Shown: positions 53,469 to 62,168, counted from the first letter of the stretch. The stretch: 63,919 nt of DNA from Bifidobacteriaceae bacterium (GCA_031267825.1 JAIRYJ010000003.1:1-63919); one strand, 5' to 3'. A program made the numbers and translations. Notes: generated by a model from the sequence alone, not told the origin.

Positions 53469-53840
53469 TCAGACTGGCTTTGTGTTATCTGCCCCGGCGG
53501 GCGGTCGGCCCCGCCGGGGCAGTGGGCCAGGATTGGTCGGCGAACGGCCGGCCGCGGCCAGCGACTGTCTTAGCAGGAACTCAACCTGGGCGGTGACCGA
53601 ACGCAAGTCGTCCCGCGCCCAACGAGCGACGGCATCGTACACCGGAACACTAAGACGCAACAGGACGGGCTTACGGGCCGAGCCATCGGGGGGCGGCCCA
53701 GCCACCGCCTGACCGCCTCCGTTGTCCGCCGGGCCGCCGCCACCATCCCCCCGGCGAACACCACCCGGCGGGCCCTTGTCCCCGTCAGCCAGGTCACTGT
53801 CTCCGTCAGCCGGGCCCCTACCCTCGTCAGCCGGTAGCAC
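53469..53840 (-). CDS. Ribbon-helix-helix (Arc-like) protein
   Basis: 123 residues with Gly/Asp/Pro-rich first 55, then KPVLLRLSVPVYDAVARWAR and DDLRSVTAQVEFLLRQSLAA: an Arc/MetJ ribbon-helix-helix. GTG start two bases after the SPFH stop (TGATCGTG), so it is translationally coupled to the SPFH gene. Small RHH proteins of this kind usually bind palindromes and repress their own operon; the 16-bp palindrome at 54794-54809 is the obvious target. Confidence 0.8.
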   Translation of the reverse strand: MLPADEGRGPADGDSDLADGDKGPPGGVRRGDGGGGPADNGGGQAVAGPPPDGSARKPVLLRLSVPVYDAVARWARDDLRSVTAQVEFLLRQSLAAAGRSPTNPGPLPRRGRPPAGADNTKPV

Positions 53841-53842
53841 GA

Positions 53843-54769
53843 TCAGGTGTATAGCGTCCCGCTGTTGATCACCGGGCTGACCGGCTGGTCACTGGTCAGC
53901 ACCACCAGCAGGTTGGACACCATGGCGGCGCGGCGCTCGTCATCTAATTTGATTGTGCCTTCGGCTTCCAGCTGGGCCAGAGCCTGGGAGACAACGCTGA
54001 CCGCACCTTCAACAATCCGTTCACGGGCCGCGATGATGGCTCCGGCCTGCTGACGGCGCAGCATGGATTCGGCGATCTCCGGGGCGTATGACAGTTTGGA
54101 GATCCGCACTTCGATGATCTCAACTCCGGCTACGGCGACACGTTGGACAACCTCGGCCGCCAGTTCAGTTGAAACCTCGGAGGTGGAACCGCGCAGCGTG
54201 ATGGCGGTATCGGCGCCGTCATAGGGGTATTTCATTACGACGTGGCGCAGGGCCGCCTCAGATTGGACCTCAACAAAGTTCTTGTACTTATCGACCGCGA
54301 AACTGGCCTGAGCCGTTTCAGTGACCTGCCAGACGATGATCGCGGCGACCTGTACCGGATTACCGTCCGCGTCATTGACCTTGAGTTCTTTGGTCTCGAA
54401 GTTGCGCACCCGGAGCGAAACCGAATCCCGTGACACCAGTGGCAGCGACAGGCACAGGCCGGTACGGCGCACGGTGCCAATGTAGTTGCCGAAGAAGATC
54501 AGGACTTTGCTGGTGCCAGGCCGCACAATGACCAGGCCGCTCCAGACCACGATGAAGGCCAGCAGTGCGGCGGAGCCGCCGATTATAGCGATCGCCTGAT
54601 CTTGGCCGGAGTAGCCGGCGGAGGCCACCAGCAGAACTACACTCCCAGCCAGCAGGGCGAACATCGCCAGGATCCCGATTACGCCGGGGGCGACCCGGGC
54701 CGGGCGTTCGTGGATTTTGACAGCCGGTTGGGCGTGGCCGGTTGGTTCGGGGTTGGACGATGCCGTCAT
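53843..54769 (-). CDS. SPFH/Band 7 membrane protein
   Basis: 308 residues: two hydrophobic segments (about 30-75), then the SPFH domain (VIVRPGTSKVLIFFGNYIGT, VQVAAIIVWQVTETAQASFA) and a C-terminal helical region (RRQQAGAIIAARERIVEGAV). Such proteins form membrane scaffolds like flotillin or HflK. AGGAGA seven bases upstream of the ATG. A dispersed-motif copy (54755-54764) encodes the first residues MTASS. Operon with the RHH gene. Confidence 0.88.
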   Translation of the reverse strand: MTASSNPEPTGHAQPAVKIHERPARVAPGVIGILAMFALLAGSVVLLVASAGYSGQDQAIAIIGGSAALLAFIVVWSGLVIVRPGTSKVLIFFGNYIGTVRRTGLCLSLPLVSRDSVSLRVRNFETKELKVNDADGNPVQVAAIIVWQVTETAQASFAVDKYKNFVEVQSEAALRHVVMKYPYDGADTAITLRGSTSEVSTELAAEVVQRVAVAGVEIIEVRISKLSYAPEIAESMLRRQQAGAIIAARERIVEGAVSVVSQALAQLEAEGTIKLDDERRAAMVSNLLVVLTSDQPVSPVINSGTLYT

Positions 54770-54793
54770 TACAGTCTCCTTGGTACGTATAGC

Positions 54794-54809
54794 AAAGTGA
54801 TATCACTTT
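54794..54809. promoter_or_regulatory. 16-bp perfect palindrome upstream of SPFH-RHH operon
   Basis: AAAGTGATATCACTTT lies 25 bp upstream of the SPFH start, in the only AT-rich patch of the neighbourhood. Position and symmetry fit an operator for the RHH protein encoded in the same operon; the link is inference. Confidence 0.65.
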
Positions 54810-54815
54810 AGTACA

Positions 54816-54896
54816 CGGTGTCGCTGTTTGGCTAGTCCGTGCGGTGCTGATGCCTGGCGGGTCCGTCCGGTGTCGCTGTTTGGCTAGTCCGTGCGG
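54816..54896. repeat. 29-bp direct repeat with 52-bp period
   Basis: Identical 29-bp copies at 54816-54844 and 54868-54896. The second copy overlaps the 3' end and stop of the truncated metallophosphoesterase gene; the first lies in the spacer, so the gene end has been partly duplicated. Confidence 0.85.
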
Positions 54897-55411
54897 GGAG
54901 CCAGGCCTGTTCGCAGCGAGTAGACCACATCAGGACGTCCATTCGATTCGGCGATCCTCGCGGCCTGTTCCCAATCGTAAGTAAGCGCTTTGAGATCGGC
55001 CCGCCCGCTTTGGCCGTCCCAGGTGGCGACGGCATACCGGGCGTGGGGCGTTCCGGACTCCATGACATGCGGGTACGGCAAGTCATCGGCGCAGGCGGGC
55101 CAGCCGACGCTACCAGGATTGACAATCAACGGGCCTTGCTGAATCTGAACCATCCGTTGAATGTGACTGTGCCAGCGGAGCCGCGGAGCCGCGGTCCTGT
55201 CTGGTCCTAGGCGTTCGGTGATCTCAGCGGCTGTGGCTTGCCGGGCACCTGTTGGGGTGACGGTTTCAAGGAAATACTCAAGGTCGCCGCGAGGCGAACC
55301 ATGGACCGCTACGACGCCTTGAGTTGGCTCAAGGCGAGGCGGCAGAGACCGGAGCCAGTCCATGTCAGCACTTGTCAGTTCGGCCGCGGCCAACTGGTCC
55401 GACAAGCTCAT
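54884..55411 (-). pseudogene. N-terminally truncated metallophosphoesterase
   Basis: 175 residues matching only the C-terminal two thirds of the YfcE/MJ0936-like phosphodiesterase family: WLRSLPPRLEP, VVAVHGSPRGDLEYFL, LIVNPGSVGWPACADD, SGTPHARYAV. The N-terminal metal motifs (D-x-H, GD, GNH-D) are missing and are not encoded upstream in another frame that I can find. The usual CGHTH motif reads RWHSH. The enzyme would lack most metal ligands, so it is probably inactive. Confidence 0.78.
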
Positions 55412-55658
55412 CTGTCCGGCTGGCTGGTCAAGGGGCCTTTCTCGGAGTACCTGCTTTCAGCGGTCTGAGCCTCAGGGATTTGCCCTTCAAGAAGCCGCCG
55501 TTCATGATTACCTCTGATCACCAGAAGGTCCAGTCGCCGGATCCGCCCGGCGCCGAGGCTGCCTAACAGTTCCACTCATGTGCGTCAGCATCAGGCATAT
55601 AACCCCTGGTCAAACTGACTAAATGCCTGTTTGACGTGGGGTTCTAAACCTATAACCG
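55412..55658. other. Spacer between truncated gene and tRNA-Ala
   Basis: 247 bp; no gene or strong structure recognised. The sequence that should encode the missing N-terminus of the phosphoesterase is not here. Confidence 0.4.
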
Positions 55659-55731
55659 TGGAGCTGAGGAGACTCGAACTCCCAACCCCCTCGATGCGAC
55701 CGAGGTGCGCTACCAATTGCGCTACAGCCCC
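55659..55731 (-). tRNA. tRNA-Ala (anticodon CGC)
   Basis: On the minus strand: acceptor GGGGCTG/CAGCTCC with one G-T pair, D arm GCGC/GCGC, anticodon stem CCTCG/CGAGG around GTCGCAT (anticodon CGC), T arm GGGAG/CTCCT with TTCGAGT, discriminator A. CCA is not encoded. The IS cluster starts 80 bp away. Confidence 0.93.
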
Positions 55732-55790
55732 TGATTATTCGCACGTCAGTGCGCGGCCAATGAGTCTATCATTCCGCTGCCGGCCAGCCG

Positions 55791-55820
55791 CAGGCCAGCC
55801 ACCAACCATTAGAGAAGTGC
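55791..55820. repeat. 30-bp repeat flanking the IS cluster (copy 1)
   Basis: Identical to 58504-58533. The last seven bases are the beginning of the IS30 inverted repeat (GAAGTGC); the first 23 are flank or unrecognised element end. The two copies bracket the intact IS30 and the broken ISKra4. Confidence 0.85.
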
Positions 55821-56970
55821 AACACCCTTCCTAGGATGAGGACTGCTTCAAGTTCTCTACAAGGAAGGGTGTTGCTGTGGGTCAACGCTACCTGCGTCTG
55901 TCGGCCGACGAGCGGCTGGCCATCGAGAAGCTCGGCTCCGAGGGCCAATCCATCCGGGCGATCGCCCGCCACCTGGGACGCTGCCCGTCCACGATCAGCC
56001 GGGAGGTGAACCGGGGCCTGTTCTCGGCCGCAGCCGCGGGGACCGCGTACAAGCCATACCGGGACCCACGCCTACGCTCGGCATCCAGCATCCCGGACCC
56101 GGTCTACATCGGCTCGTGGGCCAACCACAAGGCCCAACAACGAGCCAAACGTTCCCACCAGCCGACCCGGATGCGTCAGGACCGGTTGGTGGCTTACTGC
56201 TGTGACAGGCTCAGACAGGGTTGGACCCCGCAACTGATCGCTGGACGGTTGGTCATCGACCACCCCGACGACCCAGCCATGCCGGTGTGCGCCGAGACCC
56301 TCTACAAATGGATCTACTCGGTGGACCAGAAACACTGCCATCTCATCGACTGCCTGCCTAGAGCCCACAAACAACGTCGCAAGAAGACCGGCCGGCGCGT
56401 CAACCGGTCCAAACCCCAAGGCCGCATCCCCATCGATCAACGCCCCGAAGAAGCTTCCAACAGGACAAGATTCGGGCATTGGGAAGGCGACTCGATCGTC
56501 GGCGCCACCAAGGACGCCGCGATCCGCACCGAAGTAGAACGCAAGACCCGGTACCCGCTGGCCGCCCTGGTGCCAGGCACAACCAGCCAAGGCGTCCTTG
56601 ACGCCCAACTAGTGATGTTCAAACCCCTGCTCAAAGCTGCCCGTAAGTCCACCACCTGCGACAACGGCTCTGAACACGCCAAATGGGCGGAGTTGAAACG
56701 CAGGCTCGGCATGGTGACTTACTTCGCCCACCCCTACCACTCGTGGGAACGCGGCACCAACGAGAGGACCAACGGAATGATCCGCCGTTACTGGCCCAAG
56801 AAAACCAACTTCGAACCCATCACACCCGCCGAACTCCAAGACACCGTCAATGAGATCAACAACCGCCCCATGGCCATCCTCGGCTACCTAACCCCCGCCG
56901 AAGCATTCCCAACCGAACTCCAACGACTAAAATCAACACCACCAGCCCCCAACCAGGAATGTTGCACTCC
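55814..56970 (+). mobile_element. IS30-family insertion sequence
   Basis: Left inverted repeat at about 55814-55835 (GAAGTGCAACACCCTTCC) and right repeat at about 56949-56970 (reverse complement GGAGTGCAACATTCCTGG), about 14 of 22 matching. Inside the left end, GCAACACCCTTCCT and AGGAAGGGTGTTGC form a 14-bp stem just before the transposase start. The transposase is intact, so the element may be active. Confidence 0.8.
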
Positions 56971-56977
56971 AGGCTAG
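55877..56977 (+). CDS. IS30-family transposase
   Basis: 366 residues. N-terminal helix-turn-helix (SIRAIARHLGRCPSTISREV), then the DDE core: FGHWEGDSIVG (Asp), TTCDNGSEHA (Asp), HSWERGTNERTNGMIRRYWP (Glu), ending NNRPMAILGYLTPAEAF. It is full length. GTG start inside the foot of the left-end hairpin. The frame reads through the right inverted repeat and stops about seven bases into the flank. Confidence 0.94.
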   Translation: MGQRYLRLSADERLAIEKLGSEGQSIRAIARHLGRCPSTISREVNRGLFSAAAAGTAYKPYRDPRLRSASSIPDPVYIGSWANHKAQQRAKRSHQPTRMRQDRLVAYCCDRLRQGWTPQLIAGRLVIDHPDDPAMPVCAETLYKWIYSVDQKHCHLIDCLPRAHKQRRKKTGRRVNRSKPQGRIPIDQRPEEASNRTRFGHWEGDSIVGATKDAAIRTEVERKTRYPLAALVPGTTSQGVLDAQLVMFKPLLKAARKSTTCDNGSEHAKWAELKRRLGMVTYFAHPYHSWERGTNERTNGMIRRYWPKKTNFEPITPAELQDTVNEINNRPMAILGYLTPAEAFPTELQRLKSTPPAPNQECCTPG

Positions 56978-57004
56978 AAGATGGCCGCCTGGGTGCGGGT
57001 CAGG

Positions 57005-58365
57005 TTTGTTGGTGGGCGGTCTGGGACCTGGCGATTTGGTGATAGTTCCTATCCCAGATTTGGTTGTAACGCCGGTCGCCTTGGTCGCCAGACCGGTTCA
57101 GGGCTCTGAGCGTGATGACTGGGTCGGCCTCGTCGAGCGTCCACCGCATCCCGGACTGGGCGGCCTGGCCTCGACCAGATTGTTACGGGCCCCTTCGACG
57201 GCCCCGCTGCCAATCCAGAAGCCCTCCTTCTTGAACCGGGCGTACCTCATCCGGTGAGCGTCGCGCGTTTACGCCAATGTTGGGTCTATGTCAATAACGG
57301 TGGGTGGGGTTTGCATTGTTAGTTGTCCTCCGCCGGGTCTTGGTCCGGGCTCAGGCGCGGTTTGAGGAGTTCGGCCAGGTCGTGGGCGTGTTCGGCGGCG
57401 TGATAGAAATCAACAATCTGGACAGCAGCGGGCCATAACAGGTCGGCTAGTTTCCATATCCAGCGAGCCCCGTCGGCGACCACCGCCAGGCATGGCACGT
57501 GGGGGTAATCACGACGCGACGCCTCGGCCGCAACGGTGGCGGTGAAATCCCCGGACGATCCGAACGCGGCGACATAACTGGTCGAACCAGCTTGGAGGAG
57601 CGGACGGCCGCTGGGGCCGTATCCGGACTGGACCATCATGCGGGCGATCTTGTTCTCTATCGTCTTAGCCGACCCGTCGGGTTGCTTACCGGCCCGGCCT
57701 TTAGTTTCCCTGAGCACCATCGGAGCGCCAGTGCCGTCGATCATCACATACGCGGTTTCAGCGTTATCCCACGCCCGATGCGACCGGGCCGGGTCAGCGT
57801 ACAACCAGGCGGTCTCTTGCTCAATCATCACCCTGGCGGTCCGCCCAGCCTGTTTCACTATCCGGTCACGAATTTTCGCCGACACCAACTCCATCCTCGC
57901 GACCTCGTCGATCAGGCCCGCCGCCCTGGCGAACGGCATCTCCCGCCCGGCCGGCGGCGTTGCCTTAGGCAACGCCGCCGAACAGGTCTCCCGCCCGGCG
58001 CCCAAAACCCGGTCCGCCGGGCTGAACCCAGTCCCGCAGGAACGGCAATAGAAATATCCGCGGCCTGCGGTCACCGGTCCCGTCATAGCCATGATCGTCT
58101 TGTCTCTGATCGAATGAGCAGACACTTGTCGTCCGCAACCGCACTCGGCGACAGCAGGCTGGGACCGAGCCACAAGGTTCGTCGGTCCCCTTGACCATCC
58201 GGCCGCCGATCCTGGCAGCGGCGGCCCTGGCCGCTTGCTCGACCAAGTCCAGCACTTGTCCGTCCCAGTCAGCCACGGCCCTGGCGGACTCGACGAAGGC
58301 GGCCACCTCGCTGGCCGCCAACTCCGCCGCCAACGCTTCTAACTCCCAGTCCGAGATCCCCCTTT
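57005..58365 (-). pseudogene. ISKra4-family transposase, broken by frameshifts
   Basis: Three pieces in different frames. N-terminal: 58365 to about 58180, with DWELEALAAELAASEVAAFV. Central: 58173-57319, with zinc-ribbon CGCGRQV / YFCRSCGTGF-like Cys pairs, YVMIDGTGAPMVLRETKGR and VVADGARWIWKLADLLWPAA, VDFYHAAEHAHDL. C-terminal: about 57250-57005, with ARFKKEGFWIGSGAVEGARN and MRWTLDEADPVITLRAL. All match the ISKra4 transposase in order, so it is one gene with at least two frameshifts. Confidence 0.8.
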
Positions 58366-58503
58366 TTCCACACCAACGGCCTGACCGACCGCTGCGTCCG
58401 GCGGCGACAGGCGTTTAGCGCGGGCGATTTGGCGTACGGACAGCTCCCAGTCGATGTCCGCGATCCTGGCGCAGGACCGGCCGAACTCCTCCCAACGGGC
58501 CCC

Positions 58504-58660
58504 CAGGCCAGCCACCAACCATTAGAGAAGTGCGACGGGTTGTGGTCTGGAGTAATGCTAGTTGTTGGTTGAAGACTTCGGCTGGTGTTGCCCAGCCGAG
58601 GTGGTTTCGGCCGGCCTTGTCGCAATATTCGGCCGGGTTGGCGCGCCCGATGCGCGCGGA
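58504..58660 (-). pseudogene. Second IS30-family transposase, C-terminal remnant
   Basis: The minus strand encodes PAEYCDKAGRNHLGWATPAE then VFNQQLALLQTTTRR, the conserved C-terminus of IS30 transposases. It ends at GAAGTGCGACGGG-like DNA (58528-58540), which matches the IS30 terminal repeat. The rest of the element is gone. It differs in sequence from the intact copy. Confidence 0.75.
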
Positions 58661-58739
58661 AAACGATTCCTGATCCACTTTCCGCCCCGATCCGGCCGGA
58701 TTTGGCTGGTTTGGTCCGGTTCTAGTCCTGAAACAGCTC

Positions 58740-58930
58740 AGATCAGGCCCCGAATGCGAGCAGAACGAAAGTCTTGTTCCACGGGTGGATCAAGACTCGC
58801 GCTTTGCTGACATTGGCACCCCGGATCCTGCCGTTGTCAGCACGTTATGTCCGAAAATCACCCTAGACAGGCCCGCTGAGGCACCCAAACCACTCTTCAG
58901 TGGATCAAGACTTGCATTCTGCTGACACTG
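58740..58930. repeat. Dispersed hairpin repeat, copies 3 and 4
   Basis: At about 58750-58812, AGTCTTGTTCCAC and GTGGATCAAGACT pair around GG, with outer arms ending TTTGCTGACA. A half copy follows at about 58897-58925 (GTGGATCAAGACTTGC, CTGCTGACA). Both belong to the family at 5.2 and 63.2 kb. Confidence 0.7.
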
Positions 58931-58931
58931 A

Positions 58932-58976
58932 CCCGGCCAAGACCGGCCAAGACCGGCCAAGACGGGCCAAGACCGG
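58932..58976. repeat. 10-bp tandem repeat
   Basis: CCGGCCAAGA is repeated four times in a row, one copy with a single substitution. It lies 24 bp downstream of the SepX/GlpR-like gene end. Confidence 0.85.
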
Positions 58977-58999
58977 GCGACCAGGCCTGCGATTCGTGG

Positions 59000-60484
59000 T
59001 CAGTTGCCGGCCGCCCGGCGGCGGGCGGCAATCGCCCGGTCAACATCGAGCGCGCCGTCCTGGAAGATGATCCGGCCAGGCACTTGAATCGGTCCGGTGG
59101 CGGCGGTTTCGACGCCTTCGGCGCGAGCTTCAGCAGCGGCCCGCAGAGTCGCCCGGCTGGCGGCGTCTCTGGCCTCAGCGTAATCGGCTGCGGTCAGCGG
59201 TCGGGGTTCCCAGCGCGGCGCGGCCGCCATTTGGGTGTAGGCCGGTGCTGGCAGCGGGCTTGGTGTCCATGGTCTGGCCTGGACGGCGGCCGGTTGGCCA
59301 GCCTTGGCTGTAGCCGTCTGTTCGGTTCGACTGTCCGGACTTGACGCCGTGGTCTGGTGGCTGACGCCAACTGTTTCATCCGCTTGCGGGCTGGCCGTCA
59401 GCGGGCTGGTTGGCCGGGCGGTGGTGAAGCGGCGCGGCGCTGAGACCGCCGGAGCCGCGCCAGCCACGGTGGTGTATACGTCTGGCGCCAGCTCGGCCCG
59501 GCTGAGCGGTTCGGACAGGTGGGAGCCGACGGCAGCGCCTTGGCTGGTCATGTGTTCCGACAGTTGCCTAGTGGACGATGCCGTCCCTCCAGCGCTGGCA
59601 CCCGTCAGGCTGCGTTTGGGTTGGGTTGTCTGATGGGATGGCGTCTTTGCCACGGGCGTCTGGCCCGCCCGGCTGGGGGCGCCGTGAGATGAGGCGGGCC
59701 GGGTTTGTTGGGCTCTAGTTTGGGCGCTGGCGGCGCGCAGTCCGGACAGGATGACCGCACCGGTAAGTCCAGCGCAGCAGGCGGCCGCCCACAGTGTCAG
59801 ACCGGCGGTGAGATTGAGTATCAGGGCGCAGATGGTCAACAAGAGGAAGGCGATCAGCAAGGAAGCTCTGATCCGGGCCGCCCGGGCTTGGGCGGCGTAG
59901 CGGGCCTTGGCGGCTTGAGTCGCCTGAGATGCCGGGGTGGTCTGGGTCGCCTGAGCGGCTTGAGCCGCCGGGGTGGCGTGGACTGCCTGGGCAACCTGAG
60001 ATGTCTGGGCGGCATGAGCCGACGCCGACCGCGGAAGCCCAGCCGACCGCGGAAGCCCAGTCGGCCGCGGAAGCCCAGTTGGCCGCGGGATCCCGGCCGA
60101 CCGAGCTGGTCTGGCGGGATGCGCTCCGGCCGACCCGGCGGCATCGGGCAATGCCGAACTGGCTGGCTGGTGGCCGGACTGGCCGACTTGGCTGACCGAA
60201 TCAGGTGTGATCGGACGCACGGCCTTGAGTGGGCGGCTGGCGGAGGGCCTTTGCATGAGTTCCGTCCTTTGCGTGCGGCTGGGACCGAGCAGGGCGATCG
60301 ATGACTGCCCTGGCGGCTGACGTTTGCTGGGGACCTCGATTAGCCGGGCATGCTCTGACAGCTGTTGCTCCAAGGGCGACTGAGCGTTGTTGGCGCGCCG
60401 CCGGGCGGCTCGGGGCAACAAGCCCAAGAGGCACAAGGCAATGCCGGTGATTATCGCCAGTGCCGCCGGACCCGAGTTCTCCAT
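59000..60484 (-). CDS. SepX/GlpR-like membrane protein
   Basis: 494 residues. One N-terminal helix (7-24), a long Ala/Ser/Pro/Gln-rich region with repeats (RPTGLPRPTGLP, ATQTTPASQATQ), two helices near 205-255 (RASLLIAFLLLTICALILNL), a second disordered region, and a conserved end GPIQVPGRIIFQDGALDVDR. Position next to rimJ and galU and topology match Rv0996 / GlpR of corynebacteria and SepX of Streptomyces, cell-division proteins. The assignment rests on synteny and topology because the sequence is low complexity. Confidence 0.65.
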   Translation of the reverse strand: MENSGPAALAIITGIALCLLGLLPRAARRRANNAQSPLEQQLSEHARLIEVPSKRQPPGQSSIALLGPSRTQRTELMQRPSASRPLKAVRPITPDSVSQVGQSGHQPASSALPDAAGSAGAHPARPARSAGIPRPTGLPRPTGLPRSAGLPRSASAHAAQTSQVAQAVHATPAAQAAQATQTTPASQATQAAKARYAAQARAARIRASLLIAFLLLTICALILNLTAGLTLWAAACCAGLTGAVILSGLRAASAQTRAQQTRPASSHGAPSRAGQTPVAKTPSHQTTQPKRSLTGASAGGTASSTRQLSEHMTSQGAAVGSHLSEPLSRAELAPDVYTTVAGAAPAVSAPRRFTTARPTSPLTASPQADETVGVSHQTTASSPDSRTEQTATAKAGQPAAVQARPWTPSPLPAPAYTQMAAAPRWEPRPLTAADYAEARDAASRATLRAAAEARAEGVETAATGPIQVPGRIIFQDGALDVDRAIAARRRAAGN

Positions 60485-60582
60485 TTCCTCAAACTTAGGC
60501 CGGTTGACGTGCGGCGGGCCGCAGGCCGGACGGAGTGTCGGCCACCCAAATTACAAGCTTGTTACTACTGTGACTGAAGTGA

Positions 60583-61230
60583 TTACAGGGGGCGATGTGG
60601 GTCAATCTGGTGCCCGCTGACAGCCCTCCAACGCTCCAGCAAACCATCAGGCACCTCTTCACGCGTCAGAGCGAAAACCCGGTGATCACGCCAAGCGCCG
60701 GCCACATGCAAGAAACGCTGACGCAGGCCCTCATCCCTGAAACCGAGCTTGGCCACAACCCGCAACGAACGTTCATTCTCCGGACGGATCGCCACCTCCA
60801 GACGATGCAACCCGCCAGGGCCAGTGGCATGGTCAAAAGCCAGGGCCACAGCGGTCGGGGCAATCCCCCGCCCCGCCACATCCCGCGACACCCAATAGCC
60901 GATGTTCGCGCTCAAGACAGCCGCCCGGCTGATACCAGCCACAGTCAACTGCCCAACTAGACGCCCTTGATAAAGGACCACCCAGGGCCAGGTTTGACCC
61001 CGGCGGGCCTGACGCGACAGCTGCTGGACGTACTCAAAGAAACTCCCAGGGGAATCGCCCAGCACACCAGCCGGGGTGGTCGCATCCCACGGTGCCAGCC
61101 ATTCCCGGTTGGCGTCACGCAGTTCGTGCCAGGCGCGGCGGTCGGTTTGGCGGATCGGCCGGAGGGTCACCGGTCCCTCAGTTAGTTTGGCAGGCCAGGA
61201 CGATGCCGCCGGGCCGGTTGGGAGGTTCAT
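60583..61230 (-). CDS. RimJ-like GNAT acetyltransferase
   Basis: 215 residues of the RimJ/RimL type: LTEGPVTLRPIRQTDRRAWH, acetyl-CoA loop RDVAGRGIAPTAVALAFD, HRLEVAIRPENERSLRVVAK, GFRDEGLRQRFLHVAGAWRD. These acetylate protein N-termini or metabolites. The start overlaps the galU stop by four bases. A motif copy at 61198-61207 encodes AASSW in the non-conserved first residues. Confidence 0.88.
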   Translation of the reverse strand: MNLPTGPAASSWPAKLTEGPVTLRPIRQTDRRAWHELRDANREWLAPWDATTPAGVLGDSPGSFFEYVQQLSRQARRGQTWPWVVLYQGRLVGQLTVAGISRAAVLSANIGYWVSRDVAGRGIAPTAVALAFDHATGPGGLHRLEVAIRPENERSLRVVAKLGFRDEGLRQRFLHVAGAWRDHRVFALTREEVPDGLLERWRAVSGHQIDPHRPL

Positions 61231-62168
61231 CCGTCGTGGTCAAGGGTGAGTTGGGGGACAAACTCGAGCAGCCAACGGCTGAAATCCTTTCCCAAATCAG
61301 GGTGATCAGCCGCCAGTTGAACAACCGCCTTGAGGTAGCTCAGACGATTGCCCGTGTCATACCGCCGTCCAGTGAACAACACACCATGCAAGCCACCGCC
61401 TTGACTGGCCGGACGGGAAGCCAAATCACCCAATGCGTCAGTTAGTTGGATCTCACCGCCCCTTCCAGGTTCGGTGTGTTCCAAGGCATCAAAGATGACC
61501 GGATCTAGGATGTAGCGGCCAATGATCGCCAAGTCAGAAGGAGCGCTGCCCGGATCTGGTTTTTCAACCAGATCAGATAGTTGAAAGACGGCTCCACTCG
61601 ATTCCGGGCCGGCCAGGCCGGCCAACAAGGCCGGGTCAACTAGCTGAGCTGAGGCTGAGCCATAAAGTGAGATTTCTTCCGGCGGTACACGGATCAAAGC
61701 CACCACCGAACCGCCCAGACGTTGGCGGACTTGGATCATGGTGGGCAGTACCGGGTCCCGGGGATCAATCAGATCATCACCCAGCAAGACAGCGAAAGGC
61801 TCGTCGCCAATGTGTTTCCGAGCTAACGAAACAGCATGGCCCAGGCCGCGTGGAGCGTGCTGACGGGTGGCGTGGATGGTGGCCAGCTTGGCTGAATCCT
61901 GGATCGCCTGGAGGCGTTTGATGTCGCCTTTCTGTTCCAGCACCGCTTCCAAATCCCACAACCGGTCAAAGTGGTCCAGCATGGCGCCTTTGGTTTTACC
62001 AGTAATCATCAACACGTCACGCAGGCCAGCCAGGCTGGCCTCGCGCACCACATACTCCAACGCTGGAGTGTCGACCAACGGCAGTAACTCCTTGGGCACC
62101 GCCTTGGTGGCAGGCAGGAAACGTGTGCCTAATCCAGCGGCCGGGATAACCGCCTTAGTGATTGCCAT
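61227..62168 (-). CDS. galU: UTP-glucose-1-phosphate uridylyltransferase
   Basis: 313 residues, full length. AVIPAAGLGTRFLPATKAVP and KELLPLVDTPALEYVV form the nucleotide site; LLGDDLID and VEKPDPGSAPSDLAIIGRYI the metal and sugar sites. It makes UDP-glucose for envelope polymers. It is first gene of the galU-rimJ-sepX-like unit; the moeA/glp gene normally found between galU and rimJ is absent. Confidence 0.95.
   Translation of the reverse strand: MAITKAVIPAAGLGTRFLPATKAVPKELLPLVDTPALEYVVREASLAGLRDVLMITGKTKGAMLDHFDRLWDLEAVLEQKGDIKRLQAIQDSAKLATIHATRQHAPRGLGHAVSLARKHIGDEPFAVLLGDDLIDPRDPVLPTMIQVRQRLGGSVVALIRVPPEEISLYGSASAQLVDPALLAGLAGPESSGAVFQLSDLVEKPDPGSAPSDLAIIGRYILDPVIFDALEHTEPGRGGEIQLTDALGDLASRPASQGGGLHGVLFTGRRYDTGNRLSYLKAVVQLAADHPDLGKDFSRWLLEFVPQLTLDHDG

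Noticed and set aside
59854..60304. Overlapping Pro/Arg-rich ORFs on both strands of the SepX-like gene
   Set aside because: They arise from simple repeats. The minus-strand frame has membrane helices, a conserved C-terminus and a syntenic position.
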